From Bicyclus anynana (Eukaryota > Arthropoda > Insecta > Lepidoptera > Nymphalidae), in assembly GCF_947172395.1 (NCBI RefSeq), contig NC_069085.1, positions 5,302,112 to 5,366,111 of the forward strand: a stretch of 64,000 nt of DNA. Reading direction: 5' to 3'. Below are positions 20,866-32,663 of the stretch, piece after piece. A model generated the notes under the pieces. The model ran no database searches. It worked only from the letters and a program-made list of their open reading frames with translations, and was not told the DNA's origin. The stretch's first letter is position 1, and the number at the start of each line of letters is the position of its first letter. The position numbers were made by a program, and so were the translations under genes.

Positions 20866-22020
20866 ACAGCCGTAATAGCCCAGTGGATATGACCTCTGCC
20901 TCCGATTCTAGAGGGTGTGGTTTCGAATCTGGTCCGGGGCATACACCTCCAACTTTCCAGTTCATCATCATCATCATCATATCAGCCGATGGACGTCCAC
21001 TGCAGGACATAGGCCTTTTGTAGGGACTTCCAAACATCACGATACTGAGCCGCCTGCATCCAGCGAATCCCTGCGACTCGCTTGATGTCGTCAGTCCACC
21101 TAGTGGGGGGTCGGCCAACACTGCGCTTACTAGTGCGGGGTCGCCATTCCAGCACTTTGGGACCCCAACGTCCATCGGCTCTTCGAACTATGTGCCCCGC
21201 CCATTGCCACTTCAGCTTCGCAACTCGTTGAGCTATGTCGGTGACTTTGGTTCTTCTGCGGATCTCCTCATTTCTGATTCGATCACGCAGAGATACTCCT
21301 AACATAGCTCGTTCCATCGCCCGCTGTGTGACTCTAAGCCTTCTTATGAGGCCCATAGTTAGCGACCAAGTCTCGGAACCATAGGTCATCACTGGCAACA
21401 CGCACTGTTCGAAGACTTTTGTCTTCAGGCACTGAGGAATTTCGGACGAAAAGATGTCGCGAAGCTTCCCGAATGCAGCCCAGCCGAGTTGGATTCGACG
21501 GTTCACCTCTTTCTCGAAATTGGACCTACCTAACTGGATCATATGTCCTAGGTATATGTATTCGTCTACAATTTCGAGTGCAGCGTTCTCAACTATAACT
21601 GGGTGGAGCGATACATGGGCATTACACATTATTTTTGTTTTGCCCATGTTCATTTTCAGGCCCACCTGTTGAGAAACGCTGCTGAGGTCATTGAGCATGG
21701 TACTAAGGTCATCCAGAGTCTGTGCCATGATGACTACATCATCCGCGAACCGCAGTTGAGTGATGTACTCGCCATTGATGTTGATGCCAAGTCCGCCAAC
21801 TTTCCATTTGTAAGAAATTAAATATCACGTGTCTCAAACGGTGAAGGAAAACATCGTGAGGAAAACTGCGTACCAGAGAATTGTCTTAATTCTTTGCATA
21901 CGTGAAGTCTGCCAATCCTAATTGGGCCAGCGTGGGGGACTATAGGCCTAACCTCTCTCACTCTGTGAGGAGACTCGAGCTCAGCAGTGAGCCGAATATG
22001 GGTTGATAATGTTAATGATG
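20866..22020 (+). mobile_element. SINE-A copy A3, split by a LINE
   Basis: The head is at 20866-20962 (AGCCGTAATAGCCCAGTGG, GGTTTCGAATCTGG) and the tail at about 21807-22020, with the LINE between. The whole is bounded by a 13-bp target duplication, ACTCGTACACTTA, at 20853-20865 and 22021-22033, which shows that the SINE arrived first. Confidence 0.9.
20963..21806 (-). mobile_element. RTE-like LINE fragment nested in SINE A3
   Basis: The minus strand keeps one open frame of about 275 codons from the reverse transcriptase FADD motif (LRFADDVVIM) to the polyprotein end: GLKMNMGKTKIM, YIYLGHMIQ, MTYGSETWSL, KWQWAGHIVRR and GRPPTRWTDDIKR. The 3' (GAT)n tail abuts SINE sequence at 20963. It is 5'-truncated inside the palm domain. 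CCAACTTTCCA appears at both junctions, so the exact left and right ends are ambiguous. Confidence 0.9.
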
Positions 22021-22033
22021 ACTCGTACACTTA

Positions 22034-22640
22034 CTGTTATTTACTGTTATCAGTATTTAGTAATTGACGGGATTAAAACATCACTCCAGAAAATGTATGG
22101 CTATGATTTAAGAATAATATAGTTTACAAGCACCGGTTTCTACTCGGCTTTTTTCTTTATTTCACCACGATGGACCGGCCGACCGGCAAATCCATGCAAT
22201 GCTAAGATATTTGTCTCTTGGAATCAGAGCTGTGGGAATGCCATACGCTGAAATTCCTTGAAATCTGTCCCTAACCCAAGACAGAGAAGAATGTACATGC
22301 CAACATAATATATGGACCATAAAAGATGCCTCTATATCCCTATACAAGGAACTTCAGTTTGTCTGTACGGTCAGAAATACCTCGGGCTGGATATGGTACA
22401 TAATTCCAATAGTTGGCACAAACAGTTTGCTTAGTTGGAGGCACAGATTAAAGACTAATAGGCAGATAGAGCGCACGAAACACGATGGTGTCGTAGCCGC
22501 TCCAAATATAGAATTCAAAAACGAATACATTCTGGAATCAGTTGTCGTACTGACTCGAGAATATATTCGTTTTTGAATTCGAAGCATCAGTAAATTTCAA
22601 TATTATTAAAAGAAAATGGCGTGTTATGTTTTAAAATATT
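22034..22640 (+). other. Unrecognised open frame with one stop (about 22090-22577)
   Basis: One + frame is open from about 22090 to 22577 except for a TGA at 22261-22263. The second part (105 codons) has no ATG start. Its translation has ECTCQHN, LQFVCTVRNTSGW and IIPIVGTNSLLSWRH. I match no family. The end overlaps an inverted repeat (GAATTCAAAAACGAATA... at 22511 and 22577). It may be a decayed exon or chance. Confidence 0.25.
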
Positions 22641-23749
22641 TTTAAAACTATTCACAAAAACTAAAGAATTAAGATGGAGTTTTTTTTATTGATTATTATA
22701 TTAACTTACGTAATTATTGTTAGTGTTAAATTTTGAAATATATGCGGGTGTTAAGGAGACGCGTGACTTTTGTTTTTATGGGTTTCATCGGCTTTACCAC
22801 GCTGCTTGTAAAGACTCATTCTGGATCATCTTTATTCTGTGTTGAAAGGTAAACGGAAATGTTAGTCATTTTTTTAAAAAAATGGGTAGGTACTAAATAA
22901 ATTTTTAAAAAATTAATACACCACACTGACTCGTTTTAAATTGTGGTATAACAAATATGGATAACTTCAGATTTTATATATAACTAGTGTTTTGCTAGTT
23001 ATATTATAAAACATGAAGTTTTCCGCGGTTTCACGCGAGTAGTTCCTACTCCCGTGGGTGTACGGGAATAGGAACTACATGAAATATGATGAAATAAAGC
23101 CTATGTTACTTCCTGATAAAGTAGCTTTCCATTGTTGAAAGATTTTTTGAAATCGATTCAGTAGTTTCAGAGCCATGTAATCTAAACAAACAATTTAACT
23201 GTCCTCTTTATAACATCGGTCTAAAGATGCGATTAGATTTAAATATATTTCTAATTATTATAATTGAAAGTTTTCGATAAATAACGCGTACATTTTTGGA
23301 TCATATAAAAGTAGAAACAATTTAAATGTATGAAGAATAAATATACAACACAATAAAGGAAACAAATTAGTAAAAAAAAGGAAAGAATTAACGATTTCTC
23401 GTTTAATTAAGCAATATTCGTTATGCAAAGAAATTTGAATATTTCAAAAGAAATAAGATCAACGTTCCATTGTATAACAATTCAAATACAACTCCATATA
23501 CACAATTATTAATACATCGCGATCTTATCCAAGATGGCCCTGACCGTAAACAAAATAAACAAAAGGAAAATAAAAGTGGGTTATCCTGTACAGTGTATGT
23601 ATTGTATAGTGTACACTCGAATAATATTTGTTTATATAACGGCAATGGCGGCGAGTCGTAGCCGATAGCACGGTGCGGCAGTCACGCGAGCGCGGCTGAC
23701 TTCTACGGTGGTCGCTACGTAGCGCTACGCTACGAGCTACGGCTACGTA
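22641..23749. other. Stretch upstream of the lectin-like gene
   Basis: AT-rich, with a Helitron-like piece about 22985-23190 (CCGCGGTTTCACGCGAGTAG). From 23640 the base content changes to GC-rich up to the ATG at 23750, as expected for a promoter or 5' UTR. This part has repeated CTACG units (GCTACGTAGCGCTACGCTAC). No TATA box can be assigned. Confidence 0.5.
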
Positions 23750-23800
23750 ATGTGGTGTTTGCTACTTTTGACTCTGTTCGTTACGGTCCAAGGACGCGCG
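23750..23800 (+). CDS. Lectin-like gene exon 1 (signal peptide)
   Basis: ATG with a strongly hydrophobic Leu-rich core, ending at a good donor (GCG|GTAAGA), in the only CpG-rich stretch of the neighbourhood. It is 51 bases, so the intron is at phase 0, matching exon 2. Confidence 0.7.
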
Positions 23801-26800
23801 GTAAGAATGACTTTCTTTTTCTTTCATAGTGTCAGAACGTCTTAATTGAAAATACGCCATTTCACGAGTTTTCTCACTTTTGTCAAGCAAAAAAAAAAAA
23901 AATACTGGAACTTTCTGAAGCGTAAATAACGAGAGAGCGTGCTTAGTTAAGAGTGCACTATTTAGCATCTGAATATTTTACTCTTGATATTTTTAAATAG
24001 TGTGTTTTTTAAATGAAAATTATTTGAGGATGAATTTACATTGTTGGATTGAGGATCACGTCTAGAATATAAATTTGGCTTATTTTAAGTGCTTAAGCGA
24101 AGCGAAGCTTATTAATACGAAGACGAGCGCAGATAACTTTCTGCCGTCTTAAACGGGATCCACTGAGTGGATGTAATTTATCACTCTGTTAAACTCTACG
24201 TTTTTTATATCTAATTTTTAGGTCAAATTGTGGAATTACACCAAATAAAAGACTTTTTTTAAAGTGTTAATAAAATATTATTAAAGGATTATTAGTTGTC
24301 TAGCAAGTTACGAGAGTTAGATCTGATTTATCAAATTAATTAATATGGAAATTTGCGAGTATCTCTGACGGATGTTTGTTTAGTATCAAAAGCAAATTGT
24401 TTCAATAGCTATCTATTACTTAACTTTATAAAATCTAAATTAAAATCCGTCTATAAATTGAAAGTTGAAACAAAAAAAATTTAAATTCGCCCGACACTAT
24501 TTTTATTTTTATAAACACTGTCGTCAAATTTTAATCCTTTTAAGTACAATGTTTTTTTGATGGCTTTACTAAAGTTATTATATTTTGATGTTAAAAGTTC
24601 AAGTAATTATTAGATTTAAACAGTCTTTATACATTTTGTATTTAATCAAAATAACAAATTTTATTAAATGTGGGTAAACAGTACGAATTTTCATACTATT
24701 TTCACCAATAGTTAGAATTCCATTAGGAATGTTTTAATGTATTATTCAGGAAATTGACTGACTTACTATTGAAAATGCTGGAGTATAATTAGTGTAGGTG
24801 TCTAATATTTAATAGCCGTGAAGGTCGGTAGCTACTCGTAGTAGAAAACGTGTTTCCTTAATTGACCCTACAAAGAAGTTTTAGTACTTTCCGGTCTAAT
24901 AGCAATACGTACGTATGTCCCACAGATGTCATCAAATACACTTATGAGTATAATGCTTTTATTTTGATATGACTCAGAAACACCTTTAGAGGGGCCCAGC
25001 TGTCCCCTCGGCGGTTAACTCGGACTTCCGTGTGCCATTTACGTCCATTATCGTAAATCTTAATCTAGAAAATGGTGTTATGAGAGGTAGCATACAAGGA
25101 TAAATTGCCCTCCTTGGTTCTATTGTTCAAACGTAAAAGACGTTTGTAGTTTTCTACTGAGATAGTTACCAGCAAAGAAGTACGATCACGCGATGTCATG
25201 TAGATATAAATGGTATTATGGTAAATATCAGTACTGGAACGGCACAAACCAAGATTGCGCTGTAAAACTATGGACTGCATCGTCTTAACTTCAAGTGAGT
25301 TACACAGTTTAGAATTATCTGCTGTCTCCCAAGGGAAATATGGCCAAAACATGGGCTGAAACATTTTCAGCTTTTATATTATGACAAGTTTCTGAACGTA
25401 GTTGGCTCTAACTATAATTTTTAAACGACACGAAACAGAATTCATGACATTAAGTTGACTTACATTTATTTCCTTCCTGCGGGAAAATCAAGATGAAAAG
25501 TAACCTACATTTATTTCCTTCAAAATCAAGATGAAGAGTAACCTTTGTCCAGATCTTTTCAGAAATGGTGTGACTTTGTTTTATATATAAGATATATATG
25601 CATAAGATATACTGTAATATAAAAATATAGTCATGTTACGCTATGAAGATATTAGTTCAATTAACAAGCCAGGCTAGGAGTCGATGCTCAAGGGAATAGT
25701 TCATTAATTGTGTTATTGATGTTACGGGTCTCAGTTATAAATGCAAACTGTTTTGGGGTTGTTATATGGAATATGTTGGTCTCTACGGCATTATTACTTA
25801 ACCCTATATTTCAGTCTTTTAACCACCGTGGTCTCAGATAGGTTCTTAATTTTATAAATAAAAATATATTTTTTGTCATAAAATAGTTTTCCTCAACTTC
25901 ATTTTTTGTCTTACACTCATATTTAACATACACTTTAAATCACAGTTCGATGTGCAGAAAAGGTACATCGGTCGGACTCCGCAAAACGCCGCTTAATTTT
26001 CGAAAATTGTATCTTGAAAAAATTGATCGCACGCATATGGTTGAGGGTTAATTTATCCATAAAACAAAAAAAAGTATTTTGTTTCATATCATTTAGAAAA
26101 TGATAATTATTAAAATAATGCAAAGTGAAATGAAATAGGTTGTAAAACGGTTTTTATCCCCCAACCCCCATCGACCGATTTTACTTTCTTTGTAAATTTG
26201 GTAAATTTGAATTAACATAAAATTACATTTCACATTTCACTTTTCTGCCCCCATGCCCCATTTTTAAAAACGCGCTTTTATTTATTAACGGCTTTTTTAA
26301 TTGTAGGGTCCTCCTCAGGTATAAGGGAACATATTATATGGCCTTGGTGTATAAAAAAAATGCGCCTCCACCTCATGGTGGTGTGGAACTGAGTTTTTGG
26401 CTAAAACGAATTCGTATTGAGCACATCGAAATCTAAAAGATTACGAATTTTCAAAACTACCGGAAAACTTTCCAGGTAAAACTACCGAATGATTGGACTA
26501 TTTAGTATTATTGTGAAAAACAATATATGACAGAGCAACGAGTCGACTTGTAATTATATTCATGATAGTTTCTACTCCCCTGCAATCCTTTATAAGCTAA
26601 ACTTCAAAGTAAAAAATACAAGCTATAAATAACAGCTGAAGTCCACCGGAGCGCTATTAAAAACCGGACGTGTTTAACGAAAGTGCTCTACACTCGGGCC
26701 GGGGAAGTGGAAATGCATTTACATTAAGCTGAAATATTGTATCGAAACTTGTTCAGTTCTTCGTTCAGTCTTGTTCAGTCTCGCTTCTTTTGATATTTAA

Positions 26801-29800
26801 TTGTTCTTTTTACAAGCTAATTGTGTGTTCTTTATTTGAAATTTAACCCGTGCGTATTCACTTGGTACCTGGCTAGCAAACACATTCAGTACAAACATCA
26901 TTCGAGCCAGTTGTCGAGCTAATCCTCACGAGCTGTATGTAACTCTACCACGCGGGGTATAAATAAAGTCTCTCAGGGTATAAATGAAGCTAAAATCAGT
27001 TAATTAGCCGGTGCACACAAATTCTTTTTGAGATTTTATTTGTTAATCCGTTTACTTACTGGCACACGTACGCTTTTGATTCCGTCAGTGTGAAAACAAT
27101 TTAAAATACTTATAATTGATGTAAAATACTTTAAAAATTATACCTTCGTCTTGAAATATTCTATACTAACGATAAAAACTGTATTAAAAAGCCGTTAAAA
27201 TATCTAAAGGGTATGTATAGACGGCGGGAAACGACTTCGTCCGCGTGGATTTCAGTATTACACAAATTCCGCCGGAACCGTGGATTTTTTCGGGATGAAA
27301 AGTAGCCTATGTGTTAATCCAGAGTAAAATCTATTTCCGTTCCAAATTTCAGCCAAATCGCTTCAGTAGCCGCACCGTAATAGAGGAACAAACATACTTA
27401 CACACTTACACACAAACTTTCGCCTTTATAATATTAGTAGGATTTTAGGTTTATATCACAGTCAGTCAGAAATCGGAAAGCCACCAATATTATTTCAATA
27501 TGTAGTAGCAAATTTTAGAAAAAAGTTACTAATTATATGAAAAGCTTGGAATTTTATAGCCCGACTCCAATCAAACTGAACGAGGCATTCATAATACGAG
27601 TACTTAATATTTTTATTTAATTAATTCATGTTTTATGAAAAGAGTAGATAAAATATAAATAACGGACCACGAGAATGAATAAATCCATGTTTTCCCATCG
27701 TTACGCTCAAGCTTGTAATTAGCATTTTATATTTTACCCGACATCTTGAACGCAGACTAGTTTGCTATCAGAGAAAAAAGTTTCACTGACCGGTTTAATC
27801 TTAAAACGCTTAAGAAACTTTTCCTTAAGTTTTCTTTTATCGAGAATGAAAGAATTCGAAAAAGGTTGGAAGGTGATTTAAGTAAGTTAAATGAAATCTT
27901 CGGTCTAAATGGATAAATTTAAATTACGCTATTACCTTGCTGGCAATATTTTTTGTGCAGTAAATCTAACTTTCAATTGTGATTTTACGGTATTACATCT
28001 TTGCATAATTTTTGGTTTTTCAACTATTTTAAAATCAAAAATCTCCATTCAAAATTTCCGCTGACTTTAATTCCAAAATATTCGTATTCGGAAATAATGT
28101 CTTTTTTTTTATTCTTTACAAGTTAGCCCTTGACTACAATCTCACCTGATGGTAAGTGATGATGCAGTCTAAGATGGAAGCGGGCTAACTTGTTAGGAGG
28201 AGGATGAAAATCCACGCCCCTTTCGGTTTCTACACGGCATCGTACCGGAACGCTAAATCGCTTGGCGGTACGTCTTTGCCGTCAAAATGTCGCTGCTATT
28301 TCCAACGTTTTCATGTATGTAGATTCACTTCTCTTTGGAGTATACATTCTTTGGTCGTAACGGATCAATAAAATATAAATGCACTATTAGTACTTTATCG
28401 GAGGGGGCGTTAAAACAGATGATGGTGAAGACAAAATTACCTCCATTGTGAGCCAATTTGATAAAACAGAGCCGCAGATTTTACGAAGCAATCCCAGCCG
28501 TTATTAAAGTTAGAGAATTCTGATTGTACTTCATTAGAACCGATGGTGGCATTCCGAAACCACTTACAGTTGGTTTCCGACAGAAGTCTCGATGTCGGAA
28601 CGTCGAAGTTTAGCTTGTTAATGCTATTCAGTTACGTTTACGAATGATTGAATTTCTAATGTATCAATTTTTAATGATTTTATAAGACAGCTCGTAAAGT
28701 ATCGCTTATTTTACCAATTTCAATATCGTAGTGTACCTTAATGTAACATAAAACCTTTGTCATCCGTATAAAAACGAACGATACTTTTTTAAATCTTGGC
28801 AAAGATATTTTATGTCAGAAAAGTGCTCAACATTATGAATAAAGCTTTATGAGATAAAATATAATAAAAAGCCATTTCATTCTTTAATTTTAATAATTTT
28901 GAAAAAAGATGTCAACCATTTATCTGTATCAGAAACATACATTAATATACTTTATTAGAAATACTGGCTGTTTTGGTGCATTTGTCTAAAAAACAAACGC
29001 TGGTGTGCACTCTTCGTTTTCTGTGCAAAAATAATAAGCGTATCAAAATGTCATCTTATGGAAAGCAGGCAAAGAAGAAAATTCGTTTTCAGAAAGTGTG
29101 TTCAAAGTGTGTTTCCTGCAAATGTGCTATAAAACGTCGTATGACATTCGTGCGCTTTGATAATTATAGCCTCTGCTTCCTTACTATAGCTTGGCTCGAG
29201 CTGTAATTTTCAAGTTACCGCATTTATATTATAATGTAAGAATACGTATTTACTTTACGATGGCCTAATGGTTTTTTTTTTTCATTCAAGTAGCAACATA
29301 AAGATAATTATTATTTTAGTACAATAGTACTTACTGAGCCGTGAGCCGAAATCAGGAATACACGAGTATAGGAATCCGGATATGAGTTGCTAATGAATGG
29401 ATAAGTGCATATAACTGCTTACAGTTCTTAGTTTATTATGTGGCTTTGAATCACGATGTTCAGGGTTCAAGTCGGTCGGAAAATGAAGTACTGAACAACC
29501 AACAAATACTACAGTCTAATAAGTCTAAAAAAAAACTTCTATGAAAATAAAATTCTTAGACTTTAGTTAGTATTGGTTGGTATATTATAGTACCTACAGA
29601 ATCTCACTTCTGATAGTGGTCATATAAAATAATTAATTCAATATAATCACTGCTCGGCATTGAAGCAGCATGGTGGATCTTAGCTCCATATCCCCTCTCC
29701 AACATAAATAATTAGACTGAAACAGGAAACTGTACTTTTATTAGGGTTAATTCAAACGGAATGTAGCTCATTAGAAACAGTTGGCACATCTCGAGACAAG

Positions 29801-30580
29801 TATCTAGCTTTGTACAGAACTTATGCATAAAATTAGGAAAGTTCTGCATAGTGTTCCCTCTTTTACAACTTTTCTAAGAGAAATAGTTTTAGATTACGAA
29901 GTTTTCACTTTGTAACATGTGTTTTTACTGAGCGGGTAATTTTACGTAAATTACATATTATACTAAAAAATAGATAATAATGATTTAGAAAAGATCATAT
30001 TATCATAGTATAATCTAGCTATGACCCGCGGTTTTAGTCGCGTCAAAAATCTTATACATAAGGTAGACATTCTAAGACACTTAATCCTCATGAGTCTAGC
30101 TATACAAAGATATTTTTTGTGGATTCGAATCATGAGGTCCTGAGGTCGAGTCCTGGATAGAGCTATGAATTACTGTGCTTTTTTTTAAGTAAAATTCCTT
30201 TGCCCTGAGTTAGAAAATTGGCGGTTCTATTCTAACTAAACTTCACATTCACAGAAAGACGTCGGTCCCGGTCATTATAACTAACATCTGGTAGAGGCTT
30301 TTAAAAAATTTAAACATTATCAGCCTGCCTGTAAATCTGCCTTAGGGCAGTGAGGTCTAAGCTCCATATTTCTTCTACTGATAGGAGAAAGGCTGCAGTG
30401 GGCCTAAAATAGGCTAACAATGGTTACATATACAATTTATTCGTTACCAGGTCAACATCAGCAATACATGGGTGCTGCCAGAGGAAGGGTTCCCGGTTTT
30501 CTACCGCTACTTCAGGGACCGCATCTCATGGTACGAGGCCGACGCCGTCTGTCAGTTCCATCATGCTAACCTAGTCACTG
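23750..30580 (+). CDS. C-type-lectin-like secreted/membrane protein, first two exons
   Basis: Exon 1 (23750-23800) is a 17-codon signal peptide, MWCLLLLTLFVTVQGRA, with donor GCG|GTAAGA. Exon 2 (30451-30580, acceptor TTACCAG) continues in phase with VNISNTWVLPEEGFPVFYRY, a WYEADAVC motif and HHANLVT, then donor CTG|GTGAGT. FYRYF..R..W..A...C......LVT is the usual beginning of a C-type lectin domain (the first beta strands, first helix and first conserved Cys). NIS is a possible N-glycosylation site. The intron is 6650 bp. Later exons should begin at phase 1 and are not found in the window. The pattern recalls insect furrowed (a selectin-like lectin plus sushi protein); this is a guess from the lectin head alone. 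Confidence 0.7.
23801..28100 (+). other. Lectin-like gene intron 1, part 1
   Basis: AT-rich intron. It holds a short tandem duplication near 25461-25550 (TTACATTTATTTCCTTC and AAATCAAGATGAA repeated) and a Helitron-like element at 27220-27444. A GC-richer stretch at 26610-26720 is not recognised. Confidence 0.5.
27220..27444 (-). mobile_element. Helitron-like element H5
   Basis: Reverse orientation: TCCTACTAATATTATAAAGG..CGAAAGTTTG at its 5' end, CAGTAGCCGCACC and GTTAATCCAGAGTAAAATC inside, and GCGGACGAAGTCG near the 3' end. The terminal CTAG is degraded. Confidence 0.65.
28101..28280 (-). mobile_element. SINE-B copy B4 (5'-truncated)
   Basis: Minus-strand match from GCAAAGACGTACCGCCAAGC to the A-rich end. 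It stops within the body, so the head is lost. Confidence 0.85.
28281..29439 (+). other. Lectin-like gene intron 1, part 2
   Basis: AT-rich with no recognised element. The open frame at 28973-29206 (Lys- and Cys-rich) has no family motif and is treated as chance. Confidence 0.5.
29440..29725 (+). repeat. SINE-like family D, copy D2
   Basis: GTTCAGGGTTCAAGTCGGTC near the head, TCTGATAGTGGTC, GCAGCATGGTGGATC and CATATCCCCTCTCC at the end. Same order as D1. Confidence 0.5.
30105..30420 (+). repeat. SINE-like family D, copy D3
   Basis: GTCCTGAGGTCGAGTCCTGG near the head and GGCAGTGAGGTCTAAGCTCC with GAGAAAGGCTGCAGTGGGCC at the end. It ends 30 bp before lectin-like exon 2. Confidence 0.5.
30451..30580 (+). 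CDS. Lectin-like gene exon 2 (start of CTL domain)
   Basis: A GC-rich island of 43 codons plus one base, with consensus acceptor and donor. FYRYFRDRISWYEADAVC fits the N-terminal half of a C-type lectin fold. The reverse strand has no comparable frame. Confidence 0.8.
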
Positions 30581-30635
30581 GTGAGTAATTAAAATTAACT
30601 AACCCAATCAAGATTAACTATCCGAACCAAGCAAA

Positions 30636-30676
30636 ATGCTCGAAACAGGAGGACATGTTCCTCTTGTTTTGAGCAT
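30636..30676. repeat. 41-bp imperfect palindrome
   Basis: ATGCTCGAAACAGGAGGA pairs with TTCCTCTTGTTTTGAGCAT with two mismatches. It lies 56 bp after the donor of lectin-like exon 2 and just before a LINE 3' end. Confidence 0.6.
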
Positions 30677-30687
30677 CTTACTTTTTT

Positions 30688-31205
30688 TTTCTGATTGTGT
30701 AAGTGCCGTAGGCTCCTTATGGGTTTGGGCGAGCGCAGAAGCATCGCCTGATGGGGCCCGAAGGTAGGAGCAGAGTAGATGGGCGGAACGACTCTCTAAG
30801 GGCGTCTCCTCTGAGACTCGGACCTCGACTTAGAGGGCCGTTCGGGAAGGGTGTTTTGGCCTGAGTGTATCAGTCCGGGCGCCCCCGAGATCGTGAGTTA
30901 AAAAGCCCACGTCTGGGTGACGTCAGATATCGGGGACCTCGTCAGCGAAGACGCTGTGTAGCTTGTGTTTGTGTTGCCTGGGAAGCATTGTCGTTGGTTA
31001 TGTCATCGTCAGGATCGTAAAGGACGTTTTTTGGGCGTCTAGATCTACAATCAGCGTTGATATCGGGGATGTGCATTTTACTTGGTTCATGCAACAATGC
31101 TGAGCTGGTACCTTTCTTCAAGATTGTGGCGAACATGACAGAGTTGTGTGCTTCTGTTACATGAGTTTTGGTATTGCATTGTCCAGGTGGCCAAGGCATC
31201 AGACA
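30688..31205 (-). mobile_element. Retroelement family F, 3' part
   Basis: Minus strand ends ...GGCACTTACACAATCAG plus A9, like the + copy at 11580-12200. Before the 3' UTR a frame of about 85 codons (31199-30942) reads ADCRSRRPKNVLYDPDDDI and is probably the tail of an element ORF. The segment at 30850-30900 gives the empty form of the LINE insertion site at 11.7 kb. Confidence 0.65.
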
Positions 31206-31257
31206 CTATAAAATAGTGCTTACTTCTTGGGCAATTAGGCATTATTATATTTCTTTA

Positions 31258-31573
31258 GAGCCGTGATAGCCCAGTGGATATGACCTCTGTCTTCAATTCC
31301 GGAGGGTGTGGGTTCGAATCCGGTCCGGGGCATGCACCTCCAACTTTTCAGTCGTGTGCATTTTAAGAAATTAAATATCACATGTTTCAAACGGTGAAGG
31401 AAAACATCGTGAGGAAACCTGCATACCAGAGAATTATCGTAATTCTCTGCGTGTGTGAAGTCTGCCAATCCGCATTGGGCCAGCGTGGTGGACTATTGGC
31501 CTTACCCCTCTCTTTCTGAGAGGAGACTAGAGCTCAGCAGTGAGCCAAATATGGGTTGATGACGACGACGACG
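31258..31573 (+). mobile_element. SINE-A copy A4 (full length)
   Basis: GAGCCGTGATAGCCCAGTGG head, GGGTTCGAATCCGG B-box, full body and a (GAC)n tail. Flanked by an 11-bp duplication, ATATTTCTTTA, at 31247-31257 and 31574-31584. It is the best complete copy of this family here. Confidence 0.95.
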
Positions 31574-31584
31574 ATATTTCTTTA

Positions 31585-32237
31585 TTTCTAGTCGCTTCGA
31601 CGATGTTATAGTTTAATTATTCCAGGAAGTCCGTTTGGCTTTGGGTGTAGTAGACGTAGACACAGTTTAAAAAGTAAATATTTTTAAACCCTTTCTTAAG
31701 AGCTAACTATACGTATATATTTTCATGACTAAAAGCGGCTTACGCCAGTCTATACACTGCAAGTTATACGACACACATCATGTAGGCCTATAAGCTAAAT
31801 AACAACATACAAAATGATTCACAGTCACGCCTCTTTTATGATATTATTATACTCACAAGGCGCGCTTGTTAGGTGTAATCGAGTCGACCCGGCGGACCCC
31901 CATTACTGTAGCCGACCCAACCCCGATACCGGCCACCACAGATAAATGTATGAGCCATAAAATAATATAAATATACTAGCCCGACAAACCAGAATTACGT
32001 ATATAAACAAAATAAGTTACGGCCCGTACGTGAGGTTCATTGTTATGTTTATAATATTATTCACTACTCTTGCTCAAAAATGCTGTCATATTACAGATCC
32101 ACAGCGGGGATAAACATAGATCGCGCTTCACAGCGGGGTTTTTTTTAATAATTTGTCTATTACAAGTACTTGCCTACTTTATAACGAAGAAGGTTTTATA
32201 CGAATGGTAATCATCATAGGCCCTGATTGTTTGATTA
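31585..32237. other. Intergenic or intron stretch with a dispersed repeat
   Basis: Bases 32050-32235 resemble 2705-2915 in SP1. A GC-rich patch at 31858-31945 (CGAGTCGACCCGGCGGACCC) is not recognised. No exon of the lectin-like gene is seen. Confidence 0.5.
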
Positions 32238-32431
32238 AAATAAAACGCGGTTTTATCCGCGGGGTTCCCTTTACCGTAGGAATACGGGGATAATTTTAAA
32301 TATAGTTCATATAACCTTTCTCGATAAATGGGCTATCTAACACTGAAAGAATTTTACAAATCGGACCAGTAGTTCCTGAGATTAGCGCGTTCAACCAAAC
32401 AAACTCTTCAGCTTTATAATATTAGTATAGA
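32238..32431 (-). mobile_element. Helitron-like element H3
   Basis: Reverse copy of H1: CTATACTAATATTATAAAGC end, ATCGGACCAGTAGTTCCTGA inside and a CGCGGATAAAACCGCG end. SINE A5 follows directly. Confidence 0.65.
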
Positions 32432-32436
32432 TTTGA

Positions 32437-32663
32437 CCAGTGAATATGACCTCTGTCTCCGATTCCGGAGGGTGTGAGTCCCCGGTCCGGGGCATGCACG
32501 TCCAACTTTTAAATTGTGTGCATTGTGAAACGGTGAAGGAAAAACATCATGTGAAGACTGCTAATCCGCAATGAGCCAGCGTGGTAGACTATTGGCCTAA
32601 CCCCTCTCATTCTGCGAGGAGATTCGAACTCAGCAGTGAGCCGAATATGAGTTTATAATGATG
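32437..32663 (+). mobile_element. SINE-A copy A5 (5'-truncated)
   Basis: Starts within the head at CCAGTGAATATGACC and ends at GATG. ATAGATTTGA flanks both sides (32427-32436, 32664-32673), so the short copy is a complete insertion. Confidence 0.9.
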
